Assembly (NCBI RefSeq): GCF_000737335.2
Contig: NZ_JMCC02000001.1
Location: 146,740 to 210,739 of the forward strand
DNA length: 64,000 bases
Direction of reading: 5' to 3'
Source: Enhygromyxa salina
GTDB taxonomy: Bacteria > Myxococcota_A > Polyangia > Nannocystales > Nannocystaceae
The notes under the pieces are model-generated. The model ran no database searches and had not been told where the DNA came from. It saw only the letters and a program-made list of their open reading frames with translations. This document shows positions 1 through 8,671 of the stretch, piece after piece. The translations under genes and the position numbers were made by a program. Each line of letters opens with the position of its first letter. Within the stretch, counting starts at the first letter, position 1.

Positions 1-5
1 TCTCC

Positions 6-60
6 GAAGGCGTTCGCAAGCGGGCGAGAAGCCCTCGCCCGAGCTGAAAACAGTTCGCTG
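6..60 (+). repeat. Intergenic hairpin repeat, copy 1
   Basis: A unit of about 50 bp with a core hairpin, GGGCGAG / CTCGCCC around a short loop, followed by gagctgaaaacag. The same unit recurs just downstream, near 24.5 kb twice, and inverted near 9.95 kb, always between genes. It lies downstream of the 3' end of the CDGSH gene. No ORF across it looks protein-like. I read it as a REP-like dispersed extragenic element. Confidence 0.8.
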
Positions 61-74
61 CCATGGTGAGGCAG

Positions 75-127
75 TCTCCGAAGGCGTTCGCAAGCGGGCG
101 AGAAGCCCTCGCCCGAGCTGATCACAG
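75..127 (+). repeat. Intergenic hairpin repeat, copy 2
   Basis: A near-identical tandem neighbour of the first copy, about 70 bp downstream, sharing the flank agtctccgaaggcg and the GGGCGAG/CTCGCCC hairpin. The tail diverges after gagctga. Two close copies also occur near 24.5 kb, so the element may tend to occur in pairs. Confidence 0.8.
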
Positions 128-163
128 TCGCAAGCGAGCGGGAGGATGGAACGCGGCGACGTG

Positions 164-838
164 CTACTCGGCGACGAAGCCAGCGGCCTTGTGCGAGCCG
201 TCGCAAAACGGCTTGTTGTTCGAGGCCCCGCAGCGGCACAGCGCGTGCCGGGTGCCCCGCCAGGCCACGCGCCCGGCCCCGGTGACGATCGTGAAGCTGC
301 CGTTGACGAGCAGCGGGCCGTTGGGGACGCGCTTGACCTCGAGCGGACCGCCCTCGGTGATCGAGGCGTCACCCGTGGAGCCGACGGCGCCCGCGTCGTG
401 AAAGGGCTCGACCCCGTCGCTGGCCGCACGGTGGCTGTTGTCGCAAAACGGCTTGTTGGCCGAGCGACCGCAGCGGCACAGGGCGGCGCGGAACCGGACG
501 CCGCCCATGTCCTGCGCGGCGCCGGCGATCTGCAGATCGCCGGTGAAGTACAGCGGCCCATCGTTGGAGACGACGACTTGGTTTCGCGCGGGGGCGCGCT
601 CGACCTCGCCGCCGTCCTTGCGCAGGTAGGTCAGCGCGCCGGTTGGGCAGCGCTCGCACACCTCGGCGACCTCGGCGGCCGAGCCGGCGACGTTGGGATC
701 ACACCAAGGATCGCGGCCACCCGTGAACAGCGGACCGTCGGCGCGCCCGCACTCACCCACGTGAATGCACAGCCGCTTGTCCCAGCTGACATCAACGTGG
801 TCACCCGGGTACTCGAAAATATTCGACTTGTCCGACAT
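164..838 (-). CDS. CDGSH iron-sulfur protein with N-terminal ferredoxin-like domain
   Basis: About 224 residues. The N-terminal part matches the divergent mono-cluster ferredoxin type (Fer4_19-like): cysteines in CIHVGEC, a lone WCDP cysteine, and CERCPTGA. Two CDGSH-type 2Fe-2S binding motifs follow: CRCGRSANKPFCDNSH in the middle and CRCGASNNKPFCDGSH at the C terminus. The first has Asn where Gly is usual. The role is probably electron transfer or iron-sulfur/redox handling in the cytoplasm; the partner is unknown. I chose the ATG giving MSDKSN, because GAGG lies about 12 bp before it; an in-frame ATG six codons upstream has no spacing for a ribosome site. It follows the hemD/cobA fusion by 27 bp on the same strand, suggesting an operon linked to tetrapyrrole or siroheme metabolism. 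Confidence 0.9.
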   Translation of the reverse strand: MSDKSNIFEYPGDHVDVSWDKRLCIHVGECGRADGPLFTGGRDPWCDPNVAGSAAEVAEVCERCPTGALTYLRKDGGEVERAPARNQVVVSNDGPLYFTGDLQIAGAAQDMGGVRFRAALCRCGRSANKPFCDNSHRAASDGVEPFHDAGAVGSTGDASITEGGPLEVKRVPNGPLLVNGSFTIVTGAGRVAWRGTRHALCRCGASNNKPFCDGSHKAAGFVAE

Positions 839-865
839 GGACGCAGCATACCTCAATCGCCCGAC

Positions 866-2569
866 TCAATCGTCGCTGGGTTCGGGGTTGGCACGCGCGA
901 GCGTGGCCACGACGGCGTCGCGCAGGCCGGCTTCGGTCTGCTGCTCGGCGACGGCGTCGACCCGGATCCCGAGGGCTTCGATCGCGTCGGCGGTCACGGG
1001 CCCGATCGCGATGACCTTGGCCCGCGCGAGGTGAGCCCGGGCCCGCGCGTTCCCGAACGCCTCGCCCGTGGTCTCGAGAAAGTGCCGCGCCGTGCGTCCG
1101 CTGGCGAAGCAGATCGCGTCGTAGCCCTCGCCGCCCTCGTCCACCGGCTGCAGCGAGGCGAGCAGCAGGTTGGGCACGGTCGGGCGCACGGTCTGGTAGC
1201 CGACGACTAGCTCGAGCTGTCCGCCGGCCTTGGCGATCGCCTGACCGAGCAGCTCGCGGCCCTCGTCGGCGCGGATCTGCAGCCACGCGCGGCCGAGCGC
1301 GCCGTGGTCTCGCAGCGCGTTGATCAGGCCCTCGGCGCGGGCGCGGGCGGGCACGATGTCGGGGCGAAGGCCTCGCTCGATCAGGCGCTCGGCCGTTCCG
1401 GTGCCGATCGCGGCGACCAGCTTGCCGGCGAAGATCCGCACGTCGAGCTGCGCGCGGGCGAGCGCGTCGAACAGGGCCTCGACGCCGTTCGGGCTCGACA
1501 CGATCACGCCCGCGAAGTCCGGTCCCGCGCCGTCTTGCGTGGCGCCGCGGGGCGCGAACGATTGCAGCGCCCGATCGAGGGCGGCCTGCTGCTCGGCGGG
1601 GGCCGGCCCGAAGTCCAAGCAAGGAAACACGACCGCGTCGGCGCCCTCGGCCGCGAGCAGGTTGACCAGGCCACCAGCTTGGCGCGCGGCTCGGGTCACG
1701 ACCACGCGACGGCCAAACAGCGGGCGCTGCTCGAACCATTGGATCCGCTCGCGCAGCGCGACCACGTCACCCACAACCATCACCGCGGGCGCCCGGATCG
1801 CCGCGGCCGCGATCCGATCCGCGATGTCCCCAAGCGTGCCAACTACGGTCTGTTGGATCCCGCGGGTTCCCCAGCGGACCACCGCGGCGGGCGTGCTGGG
1901 GTCGCGGCCGGCGTCGACCAGCCGCTGCGCGTTGGTCCGCGCGTTCTTGACGCTCATCATCAAGACCAAGGTCCCGGCGCTGTTGGCCAGGTGGTTCCAA
2001 GCGACGGTGAGCCCGGCCTTCTCGTAGGCTTCGTAGCCCGACACGAAGCTGACCGAGGGCGTGTGGTCGCGATGTGTGATCGGGATCCCGGCCGCCTGCG
2101 GAGCGGCGATCGGCGACGACACACCGGGCACGAACTCGAACTTCACCTGGTGCTGCGCGAGGTACTGGGCCTCCTCGGCGCCGCGACCAAACATCATGGG
2201 GTCGCCACCTTTGAGCCGCACGACGTAGCGCCCGGCCTTGGCCCGCGCGACCATGAGCAGGTTGACCTGGGCCTGATCGAGCTTCGGGGCGCCGGGCGCC
2301 ACGTGCTGACCGCGGACGCGCTGCAGGACCTCGGTGTGGGAGGGGCAGTGGAGCAGCACGGCCGGGTTGACGAGGTAGTCGACGATCACCACGTCGGCCC
2401 GCGCGAGTCGGTCCCGCGCGGCCAGCGTGAGTAGCTCGGGATCCCACGGACCCGCGCCAACCAGCGAGACGAAGCCCTCAGTCACGCGCTGCCCCGCGGG
2501 TGGGGTGTCGGACGTCGGGTTTGGGTCGAGTGGGTCGGGGTGAGCAGGGTTGGTCGGAGTGGCACTCAT
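866..2569 (-). CDS. Fused uroporphyrinogen-III C-methyltransferase / uroporphyrinogen-III synthase
   Basis: 567 residues in two domains. Residues about 30-270 are the SAM-dependent uroporphyrinogen-III methyltransferase (CobA/SUMT family): GAGPWDPELLTL near the N terminus (usually GAGPGDPELLT, so Trp replaces a Gly) and RLKGGDPMMFGRGAEEAQ. Residues about 290-560 are HemD-like uroporphyrinogen-III synthase, beginning RRVVVTRAARQAGGL and containing SSPNGVEALFDAL. The fusion closes the tetrapyrrole ring and diverts it to precorrin-2, towards siroheme or cobalamin. The first about 29 residues are Pro/Asp-rich and may be non-conserved; an internal GTG before TEGFVSL is an alternative start. It is divergent from the kinase hybrid gene and upstream of the CDGSH gene. 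Confidence 0.95.
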   Translation of the reverse strand: MSATPTNPAHPDPLDPNPTSDTPPAGQRVTEGFVSLVGAGPWDPELLTLAARDRLARADVVIVDYLVNPAVLLHCPSHTEVLQRVRGQHVAPGAPKLDQAQVNLLMVARAKAGRYVVRLKGGDPMMFGRGAEEAQYLAQHQVKFEFVPGVSSPIAAPQAAGIPITHRDHTPSVSFVSGYEAYEKAGLTVAWNHLANSAGTLVLMMSVKNARTNAQRLVDAGRDPSTPAAVVRWGTRGIQQTVVGTLGDIADRIAAAAIRAPAVMVVGDVVALRERIQWFEQRPLFGRRVVVTRAARQAGGLVNLLAAEGADAVVFPCLDFGPAPAEQQAALDRALQSFAPRGATQDGAGPDFAGVIVSSPNGVEALFDALARAQLDVRIFAGKLVAAIGTGTAERLIERGLRPDIVPARARAEGLINALRDHGALGRAWLQIRADEGRELLGQAIAKAGGQLELVVGYQTVRPTVPNLLLASLQPVDEGGEGYDAICFASGRTARHFLETTGEAFGNARARAHLARAKVIAIGPVTADAIEALGIRVDAVAEQQTEAGLRDAVVATLARANPEPSDD

Positions 2570-2735
2570 GCACGTTCGCGCAGGTGGGGGGAGGTGGCTC
2601 GCCTGCGCGCAGAGTAGCGGGTGTCACCCGCATTTGGATAGCGGACTGCGTGGGGCTTGTGTGCGATAGCCGGTGTACTCTGGCCCGGGCCAACTTGCAG
2701 GGTCGAGGGCAGCAACCTACGCGGAGGCGGGCAGC

Positions 2736-5700
2736 GTGAGCTTCGCGCTCGATGGCTATCAGACGCCGCGACTGCTGCGCTCGTCACCGTCAACCAAGGT
2801 CTACGCGGCGATCCGCGAGCACGATCAGCGCCGCGTCGTCGCCAAGATCTACGAGCTCGCGGGCGACGAGGGCCTCGAGGCTCGGGTCGAGCATGAGTTT
2901 CGGCTGATCCATGATCTCGAAGTCGAGGGGGTCGTGCGGGCGCTGGCGCTCGAGCGCGCGGGCACGAAGATCGCGGTGGTGCTCGAGTGGTGCGAGGGCG
3001 TGAACCTCGAGCAGTTCTGCGCGGGGCGGCCGTTGGCGCTCGATGTATTCTTCGAGATCGCCCTGCAGCTCACGCGCTCGCTGGCCGCCGTGCATGCGCA
3101 GCGGGTGATCCACCGTGACATCAAGCCAACCAACATTCTGATCGACCCCGAGACGCGGGTGGTCTCGATCGCCGACTTCGGGATCTCGGTGCTGCTCGAG
3201 AGCGAGCGTCAGCGCATCAACGATCCAGCGGTGGTCGCTGGCACGCTGCCGTTTGTCTCGCCCGAGCAGACCGGTCGCACCCGCCGCGAGGTCGACTTTC
3301 GCAGCGACCTGTACTCGCTTGGCGTCACCTTCTACGAGATGTTGACGGCGCGCCGCCCGTTCGAGGCCCGCTCGCCGCTCGAGCTGATCCACGCCCACCT
3401 CGCCCGCCGCCCCGAGGCGCCGCACTGGGTCCGCGCCGAGATCCCGGCGCCGCTGTCGGCGATCGTGATGAAGCTGCTCGAGAAGGCGCCGGAGCGGCGC
3501 TACCAGTCGGCGCAGGGTCTGCGCGCCGATCTCGTCCGGCTCGACACGGCGCTGCGCGAGGGTCGTGGGCTCGAGCACTTCGAGCTGGGGCTCGACGACG
3601 TGCCGATGACCTTGCAGCTGCCGCACCGGCTCTACGGTCGCAGCGTCGAGGTCGAGCTGCTGATTCGAGAATACCGGCGGATCGCGACGGGCGAGCCACG
3701 CTTCGTGCTGATCAGCGGGCCGGCTGGGATCGGCAAGTCCGCCCTGATCGCCCAGCTCACCGAGCCGGTCATGGGGCGCCAAGGGTTCTTGGCCCGGGGA
3801 AAATTCGATCGTGAACAGAGCGACAAGCCCTACGCCGGCTTTGTGGTCGCGCTGACCGATCTGGTCGAGCAGCTGCTGACCGAGACCGACGAGCAGCTGC
3901 AGCACTGGCGGCAAGAGATCCTGAGCGCGCTGGACTCGCTGGCGCCGGCGATGTGTGAGCTGGTCCCCAAGCTGCGCATGGTCGTGGGTCCAACCCCGAC
4001 GATGGTCGATGTTGGCCCGGCCGAAGCGCACAACCGGACGGCGCTGGCGTGCGCGCGGTTGATCTCGGTGTTCGCTCGCGCGGAGCACCCGCTCGCGCTC
4101 GCGCTCGACGACGTTCACTGGGCCGATCGTGCCAGCTGCGAGCTGCTCGCGGCGCTGCTCGCCGAGCCCCGCGGCGCGCTGTTGGTGTTGGCGACGATCC
4201 GGTTCGACGAGCTGACGGGCGGCCACCCGCTGCGCGAAGTCATCGACACCTGCGAGGCCGAGCGCGACCAGATCTTGTGGCTCGACCTTGGCCCGCTCGG
4301 GCGCCGGGAGATCGCGGCCATGGTCGGCGACTCGCTGGCCCGCAGCCCCGACGACGTCGCCTCGCTCGCGGCCTTGATCGGGCGCAAGGCCAATCAAAAC
4401 CCGTTCTTCATTCGCCAGTTTCTCGCGCACCTCGTCGACCTGAATTTGTTGCGGGCCACCGCCGAAGGCTGGGCTTGGGATGAGCAGGCGATCGAGCTCG
4501 CCGGGATCCCCGACGATCTGCTCGAGATGATGACCGAGAAGCTCGGGCGCCTCGACGAGGGGCCGCGCGAGCTGTTGACGGTGGCGGCGGTGATCGGCAC
4601 CCGCTTTGATGTTGCGACCCTCGAGTTCACGGCGGGCACCAAGCACCTTGGCCGCGGGCTGGTGCGCCTGGTTGAAGAGGGCCTGCTCACGGCGGTCGGC
4701 GCAAGCCGCTACGCGTTCACCCACGACCGGATCCGCGAGGTCGCCTACACCATGGTCTCGCTCGAGCGTCGCTGCACGCTGCACCGCGAGATCGGTCAGT
4801 TTCGGCTCGATCGGGTCGGCCTCAACGATCTGGCTGACGCGGTGTTCGATCTCGTCGACCACCTGGATCTCGGCTGCGGCTTGATCCCGCTGTCCGACGA
4901 AGATCCGGCCGCGGCCTCGGCTCGGGCCGAGCGGTCGCTCGCCGCGATGGACGAGTTTGCCCGCGACAACCTGGCCGAGCTCAACGCGCTCGCGGGCTAC
5001 AAGGCGCTCAACGGCGGCGCGGCCTCGACCGCGGCGAGCTACCTCGACGCTGGCGTCAAATTGCTCGAGCGCGCGGGGGTGTTCCCGGAGCCGGGCGATC
5101 CAGGGCACACGCTGCGGCTGGCGCTCGAGCTCGGGCTCGCGCAGGCGCTGGCGTTGTGTGGCCAGCGCGAGCGATCGGAGCGACGCTTCGAGGCCCTGCT
5201 GCGGCGCCGGGTCGAGCCGTCGGACTACGGGCGGATCGTGTCCAAGCGGATCGAGGTTCACGTCTTGGCCAGCGATCGCCGGACGGCGCTGGCGGCCGGG
5301 CTCGCGGGTCTGCGCGCGCTCGGCTACGAGTTCGAGACCTCGCGGGGCAAGCTCGAGGCCGGGGCTGGATTGCTGCGGCAGCTGCCGAATTTGCGGCCCA
5401 AGCAGCTGCGCGAGCTGATCAACCGGCCGCGGGCCGACGCACCCAAGGCCAAAGCTGCGATGAGCATCCTGATGATGCTTGGAACCGTCGCCCACGTGGT
5501 CGACCGCAAGATCCACGTGGTGTTGGTTGCGACCCACGTGCAGCTGTTGCTGACCCATGGTCGCCACACGTCGGGGCCGCTGGCGCTGACCCAGCTCGGC
5601 TTGCTGGTCTCGGTCGCGCAGCGAGATCTAGCCCTCGAGATCCTGGCGATCGCGCAGGAGCTCGCCGAGCTCGAGGGCCCGGCCGCGATGCGGCATCGGA

Positions 5701-8417
5701 TGGACATGCTCCGGTCGCTGGTCGTGAGCTGGCGGTCCGCGTACCCCGACGTGCTGCCGCCGATGCGCGACGCGGGGGCGCGTGCGTTCGAGGCCGGCGA
5801 TCTCGAGTTTGCTGGGTACGCGACCTCGATGCAGCCTTCGTTGAGCTTCGCTAGCGGGCTGCATCTGCGCGCGCTCGAGCGCGCGACCGAGGTCGCGGTC
5901 CACCGCCTGCAGCAGTGGAACGCCCGGGCACTGGTGCCGCCGCCGATGGCATACCTCGACTTTGCGCGCTTGATGCTCTCGGGTGACGAAGAGCTGCTGG
6001 CGTTGCCCGATCCGCTTGGGCTCGAGTCGATCTCGAGGACCCCCGAGTTTGCGCGCGGGCGGCTGTCGGTCGTCAAGCTGCAAGCGCAATTGTTCTTCTT
6101 GTTTGGGCGCCACCGCGAAGCCATGGCCTCGCTCGACGCCCATGAGCGCGAGCTCGACAGCGACAGCTTGGCCGCGTGGGAGGTGGGCTCGTACCTCCAA
6201 GTTCGTGGGCTGTTGGCGGCGGTCTTGTATCCCCGGGCAGGTCGGGTCGAGCGCGTGCGCTTGATGTGGATCCTCGAGCGCTGTCACCGTCGGCTGCGGC
6301 GCTACGTGGTCGAGGGAACCGTGGGCTTCGAGGCCGACGCGCTGCTGCTCGAGGCCGAGCTCGTGGCGATCCGCGGGCCGATCATGCGGGCGTTCGAGCT
6401 GTTTCGGCGGGCGCGACACAAGGCCGCGTCACAGCGCGCGCTGATGACCGAAGCGATCGCGCTCGAGCGGATGGCCGCGCACGCGCGCGCGCGCGGGCTC
6501 GAGGAGCTCGCGCTTGGACCGCTACGTGACGCTCGCGCGCGCTATCACTATTGGGGCGCGTTCACGAAGGTCGCGGCGCTCGAGCGACGCTGGCCGGCGT
6601 TGACGCGCGACGACGCCAGCGGCGAGCGCGGCTACGAGGTCGGCGAGCGAACGGGCGAGGGGAGCGGAACCTGGAAGGGGCGTGGCTCGAGCGGGCGGAC
6701 CGGGTCGAGGCTCGGCGACTCGACCGGGACGCTCCGCCAGACTGGCAGCGGGAGCGGCTCAACGTCCGCGCACGCCCTCGACATGGCCACGATCCTGAAG
6801 ACCGCGGCGGCGATCTCTGCGGAGATTCGGCTCGACGAGGTCATTGGCCGGGTCATGGCGCTCGCGCTGGAGAACGCTGGCGCGGATCGGGGCGCTCTGT
6901 TGTTGCGGGTTGAAGGGCGCACGGCGCTGGTCGCCCTGTGCTCGGCCGAGCAGCCGCTCGAGAGCTTCTTGCGTGATCCCGTGCCGCTCACAGAGGTGGG
7001 CAGCCGCGCGCCGCTGTCGCTGCTGCACTTCGTCGAGCGCACCCGTGAGCCCGCGATCTTCGACGACATCGCCACGGATCTGCGCTTTGCCAGCGATCCC
7101 TACGTGGACCACCAGCGCGTGCGATCGGTCTTGTGTCTGCCGATCCTCAAGCAGGGGGAGTACGTCGGGCTGCTGTACCTCGAGAACAAGCTCAGCCCCA
7201 GGAGCTTCACGCAGGATCGCCTGCAGGTGCTCGAGCTGTTGGTGACCCAGGCCGCGAGCGCGCTGGAGAACGCGCGGCTGTACGAGCAGCTGCGGGCGAG
7301 CGAGGTCCGCTGGCGCTCGCTGGTCGAGGGCCTGCCCGACGTGGTGATGCTCGTGGACCGAGCGGGACGCGTCGAATTTCTCAACCACACGGATCACGTC
7401 GAGCGCGTCGCCAAGCAGGGCGTCGGCGAGTCCGACCGCCGCGCGAATCGGCTCGCGGGTGAGTTCATCGATCCGGCCTACCTGCCGCAGCTGCGCACGG
7501 CGATGGCCGAGGTCATCCGCGACGCCGAGCACCGCGAGCTCGAGCTGCGCGCGCACTTTCTCAGCGGCGAGTCGCGCTGGTACACCGCCCGGCTCGCGCC
7601 GATCGTCGTCGACGGCCGGGTGGATCGAGTCATCGCGGTTGGGACCGACATCAGCGCGCGGCGTGAGGCGGAGGCGAGCCACGCCAAGCTCGAGGCCGTG
7701 CTGCGCCAGCAACAAAGGCTCGAGTCGATCGGGACCCTGGCCAGCGGCGTCGCCCACGAGATCAACAACCCCGTGCAGGGGATCATGAACTACGCCGAGC
7801 TCATCGCCAGCGCGGAGGATGTCAGCGACATGACCCGCGAGTTCGCCGAAGAGATCGGTCATGAGTCGCAGCGCGTTGCGACGATCGTTCGGAACTTGCT
7901 GGCGTTCTCACGCCAAGAGGGCGATCGGGCCGCGACCCCGGCCAAGCTCGCGGATGTCGTTGAAGGCACGCTGTCGCTGATCCGCACAGTGTTGCGCAAG
8001 GATCAGATCGCGCTGCACATCGAGATCCCCGACACGCTGCCAACCGTGGACTGCCGGGTCCAGCAGATCCAGCAGGTGATCATGAACTTGGTCACCAACG
8101 CGCGCGACGCCGTCAGCGGACGCTGGCCGGACTACCACGAGAAGCGGCGCATCGAGATCTTGGGATCGGCCTTCCAGCGCGACGGACAGGGGTGGGTGCG
8201 GTTGACGGTCACCGACACGGGGGGCGGCGTACCCGAGGATGTCGTGGCGCGGATCTTTGATCCGTTCTTCACGACGAAGGGGCGCGATCAAGGGACGGGG
8301 CTGGGGCTGGCGGTTAGCCATGGGATCGTCGCGGAGCACGGGGGGGAGCTGCGGCTCGAGAATGAGCCCGGGGTCTCGGCGAGCTTCCACCTAGAACTCC
8401 CCACAAAGACTATTTAG
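2736..8417 (+). CDS. Ser/Thr protein kinase - AAA ATPase - GAF - PAS - histidine kinase hybrid
   Basis: 1893 residues. Domain order: a protein kinase (catalytic HRDIKPTN near residue 126, DFG about 20 residues later, APE-like SPEQ); an AAA/STAND-type ATPase (P-loop GPAGIGKSAL near 328, LALDDVHWAD Walker B); a long helical TPR-like middle (about 740-1280); a Gly/Ser/Thr-rich linker; GAF (from about 1362); PAS (about 1525); HisKA with VAHEINNP (about 1670); and HATPase with NLVTNARDAV and GTGLGLAVS. No membrane segment is seen. This architecture is known from myxobacteria and cyanobacteria and is thought to join Ser/Thr and His/Asp signalling. I chose the GTG at 2736 because GGAGG sits 8 bases before it; a start 21 codons upstream lacks such a site. 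No receiver domain or response regulator is adjacent. Confidence 0.95.
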   Translation: MSFALDGYQTPRLLRSSPSTKVYAAIREHDQRRVVAKIYELAGDEGLEARVEHEFRLIHDLEVEGVVRALALERAGTKIAVVLEWCEGVNLEQFCAGRPLALDVFFEIALQLTRSLAAVHAQRVIHRDIKPTNILIDPETRVVSIADFGISVLLESERQRINDPAVVAGTLPFVSPEQTGRTRREVDFRSDLYSLGVTFYEMLTARRPFEARSPLELIHAHLARRPEAPHWVRAEIPAPLSAIVMKLLEKAPERRYQSAQGLRADLVRLDTALREGRGLEHFELGLDDVPMTLQLPHRLYGRSVEVELLIREYRRIATGEPRFVLISGPAGIGKSALIAQLTEPVMGRQGFLARGKFDREQSDKPYAGFVVALTDLVEQLLTETDEQLQHWRQEILSALDSLAPAMCELVPKLRMVVGPTPTMVDVGPAEAHNRTALACARLISVFARAEHPLALALDDVHWADRASCELLAALLAEPRGALLVLATIRFDELTGGHPLREVIDTCEAERDQILWLDLGPLGRREIAAMVGDSLARSPDDVASLAALIGRKANQNPFFIRQFLAHLVDLNLLRATAEGWAWDEQAIELAGIPDDLLEMMTEKLGRLDEGPRELLTVAAVIGTRFDVATLEFTAGTKHLGRGLVRLVEEGLLTAVGASRYAFTHDRIREVAYTMVSLERRCTLHREIGQFRLDRVGLNDLADAVFDLVDHLDLGCGLIPLSDEDPAAASARAERSLAAMDEFARDNLAELNALAGYKALNGGAASTAASYLDAGVKLLERAGVFPEPGDPGHTLRLALELGLAQALALCGQRERSERRFEALLRRRVEPSDYGRIVSKRIEVHVLASDRRTALAAGLAGLRALGYEFETSRGKLEAGAGLLRQLPNLRPKQLRELINRPRADAPKAKAAMSILMMLGTVAHVVDRKIHVVLVATHVQLLLTHGRHTSGPLALTQLGLLVSVAQRDLALEILAIAQELAELEGPAAMRHRMDMLRSLVVSWRSAYPDVLPPMRDAGARAFEAGDLEFAGYATSMQPSLSFASGLHLRALERATEVAVHRLQQWNARALVPPPMAYLDFARLMLSGDEELLALPDPLGLESISRTPEFARGRLSVVKLQAQLFFLFGRHREAMASLDAHERELDSDSLAAWEVGSYLQVRGLLAAVLYPRAGRVERVRLMWILERCHRRLRRYVVEGTVGFEADALLLEAELVAIRGPIMRAFELFRRARHKAASQRALMTEAIALERMAAHARARGLEELALGPLRDARARYHYWGAFTKVAALERRWPALTRDDASGERGYEVGERTGEGSGTWKGRGSSGRTGSRLGDSTGTLRQTGSGSGSTSAHALDMATILKTAAAISAEIRLDEVIGRVMALALENAGADRGALLLRVEGRTALVALCSAEQPLESFLRDPVPLTEVGSRAPLSLLHFVERTREPAIFDDIATDLRFASDPYVDHQRVRSVLCLPILKQGEYVGLLYLENKLSPRSFTQDRLQVLELLVTQAASALENARLYEQLRASEVRWRSLVEGLPDVVMLVDRAGRVEFLNHTDHVERVAKQGVGESDRRANRLAGEFIDPAYLPQLRTAMAEVIRDAEHRELELRAHFLSGESRWYTARLAPIVVDGRVDRVIAVGTDISARREAEASHAKLEAVLRQQQRLESIGTLASGVAHEINNPVQGIMNYAELIASAEDVSDMTREFAEEIGHESQRVATIVRNLLAFSRQEGDRAATPAKLADVVEGTLSLIRTVLRKDQIALHIEIPDTLPTVDCRVQQIQQVIMNLVTNARDAVSGRWPDYHEKRRIEILGSAFQRDGQGWVRLTVTDTGGGVPEDVVARIFDPFFTTKGRDQGTGLGLAVSHGIVAEHGGELRLENEPGVSASFHLELPTKTI

Positions 8418-8487
8418 CCCAAAGCCTGCCCGACTCGGTCCGTACTCGGCTTCGCCTCCGTGCGGATCGACACCCTCGCTTCGCTCG

Positions 8488-8671
8488 GGCCCAAGGTCGG
8501 GTTTGGCTTTGGGAACGCTTCGCTCTCTTTTGCTAATTTGGGTTTTGCCTGCGGGGGGCAGTGGGAGTAGGAGGAGCAGGCCCAAGGTCGGGTTTGGCTT
8601 TGGGAACGCTTCGCTCTCTTTTGCTAATTTGGGTTTTGCCTGCGGGGGGGCAGCGGCAGTAGGAGGAGCAG
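8488..8671. repeat. Tandem duplication of a 91-bp unit at a gene 3' end
   Basis: Two head-to-tail copies, 8488-8578 and 8579-8671, nearly identical over cccaaggtcgggtttggc through taggaggagcag. They differ by one extra G in a G-run and two or three substitutions. Copy 2 overlaps the last codons and stop of the surface-protein gene on the minus strand; copy 1 lies just beyond. In copy 1 the corresponding minus-strand frame is shifted by the G-run, so it no longer stops at the same place. Confidence 0.9.

Noticed and set aside
2790..5567. 925-codon ORF on the minus strand inside the kinase hybrid gene
   Set aside because: Shadow of a GC-rich gene; the plus-strand frame has clear kinase and ATPase motifs.
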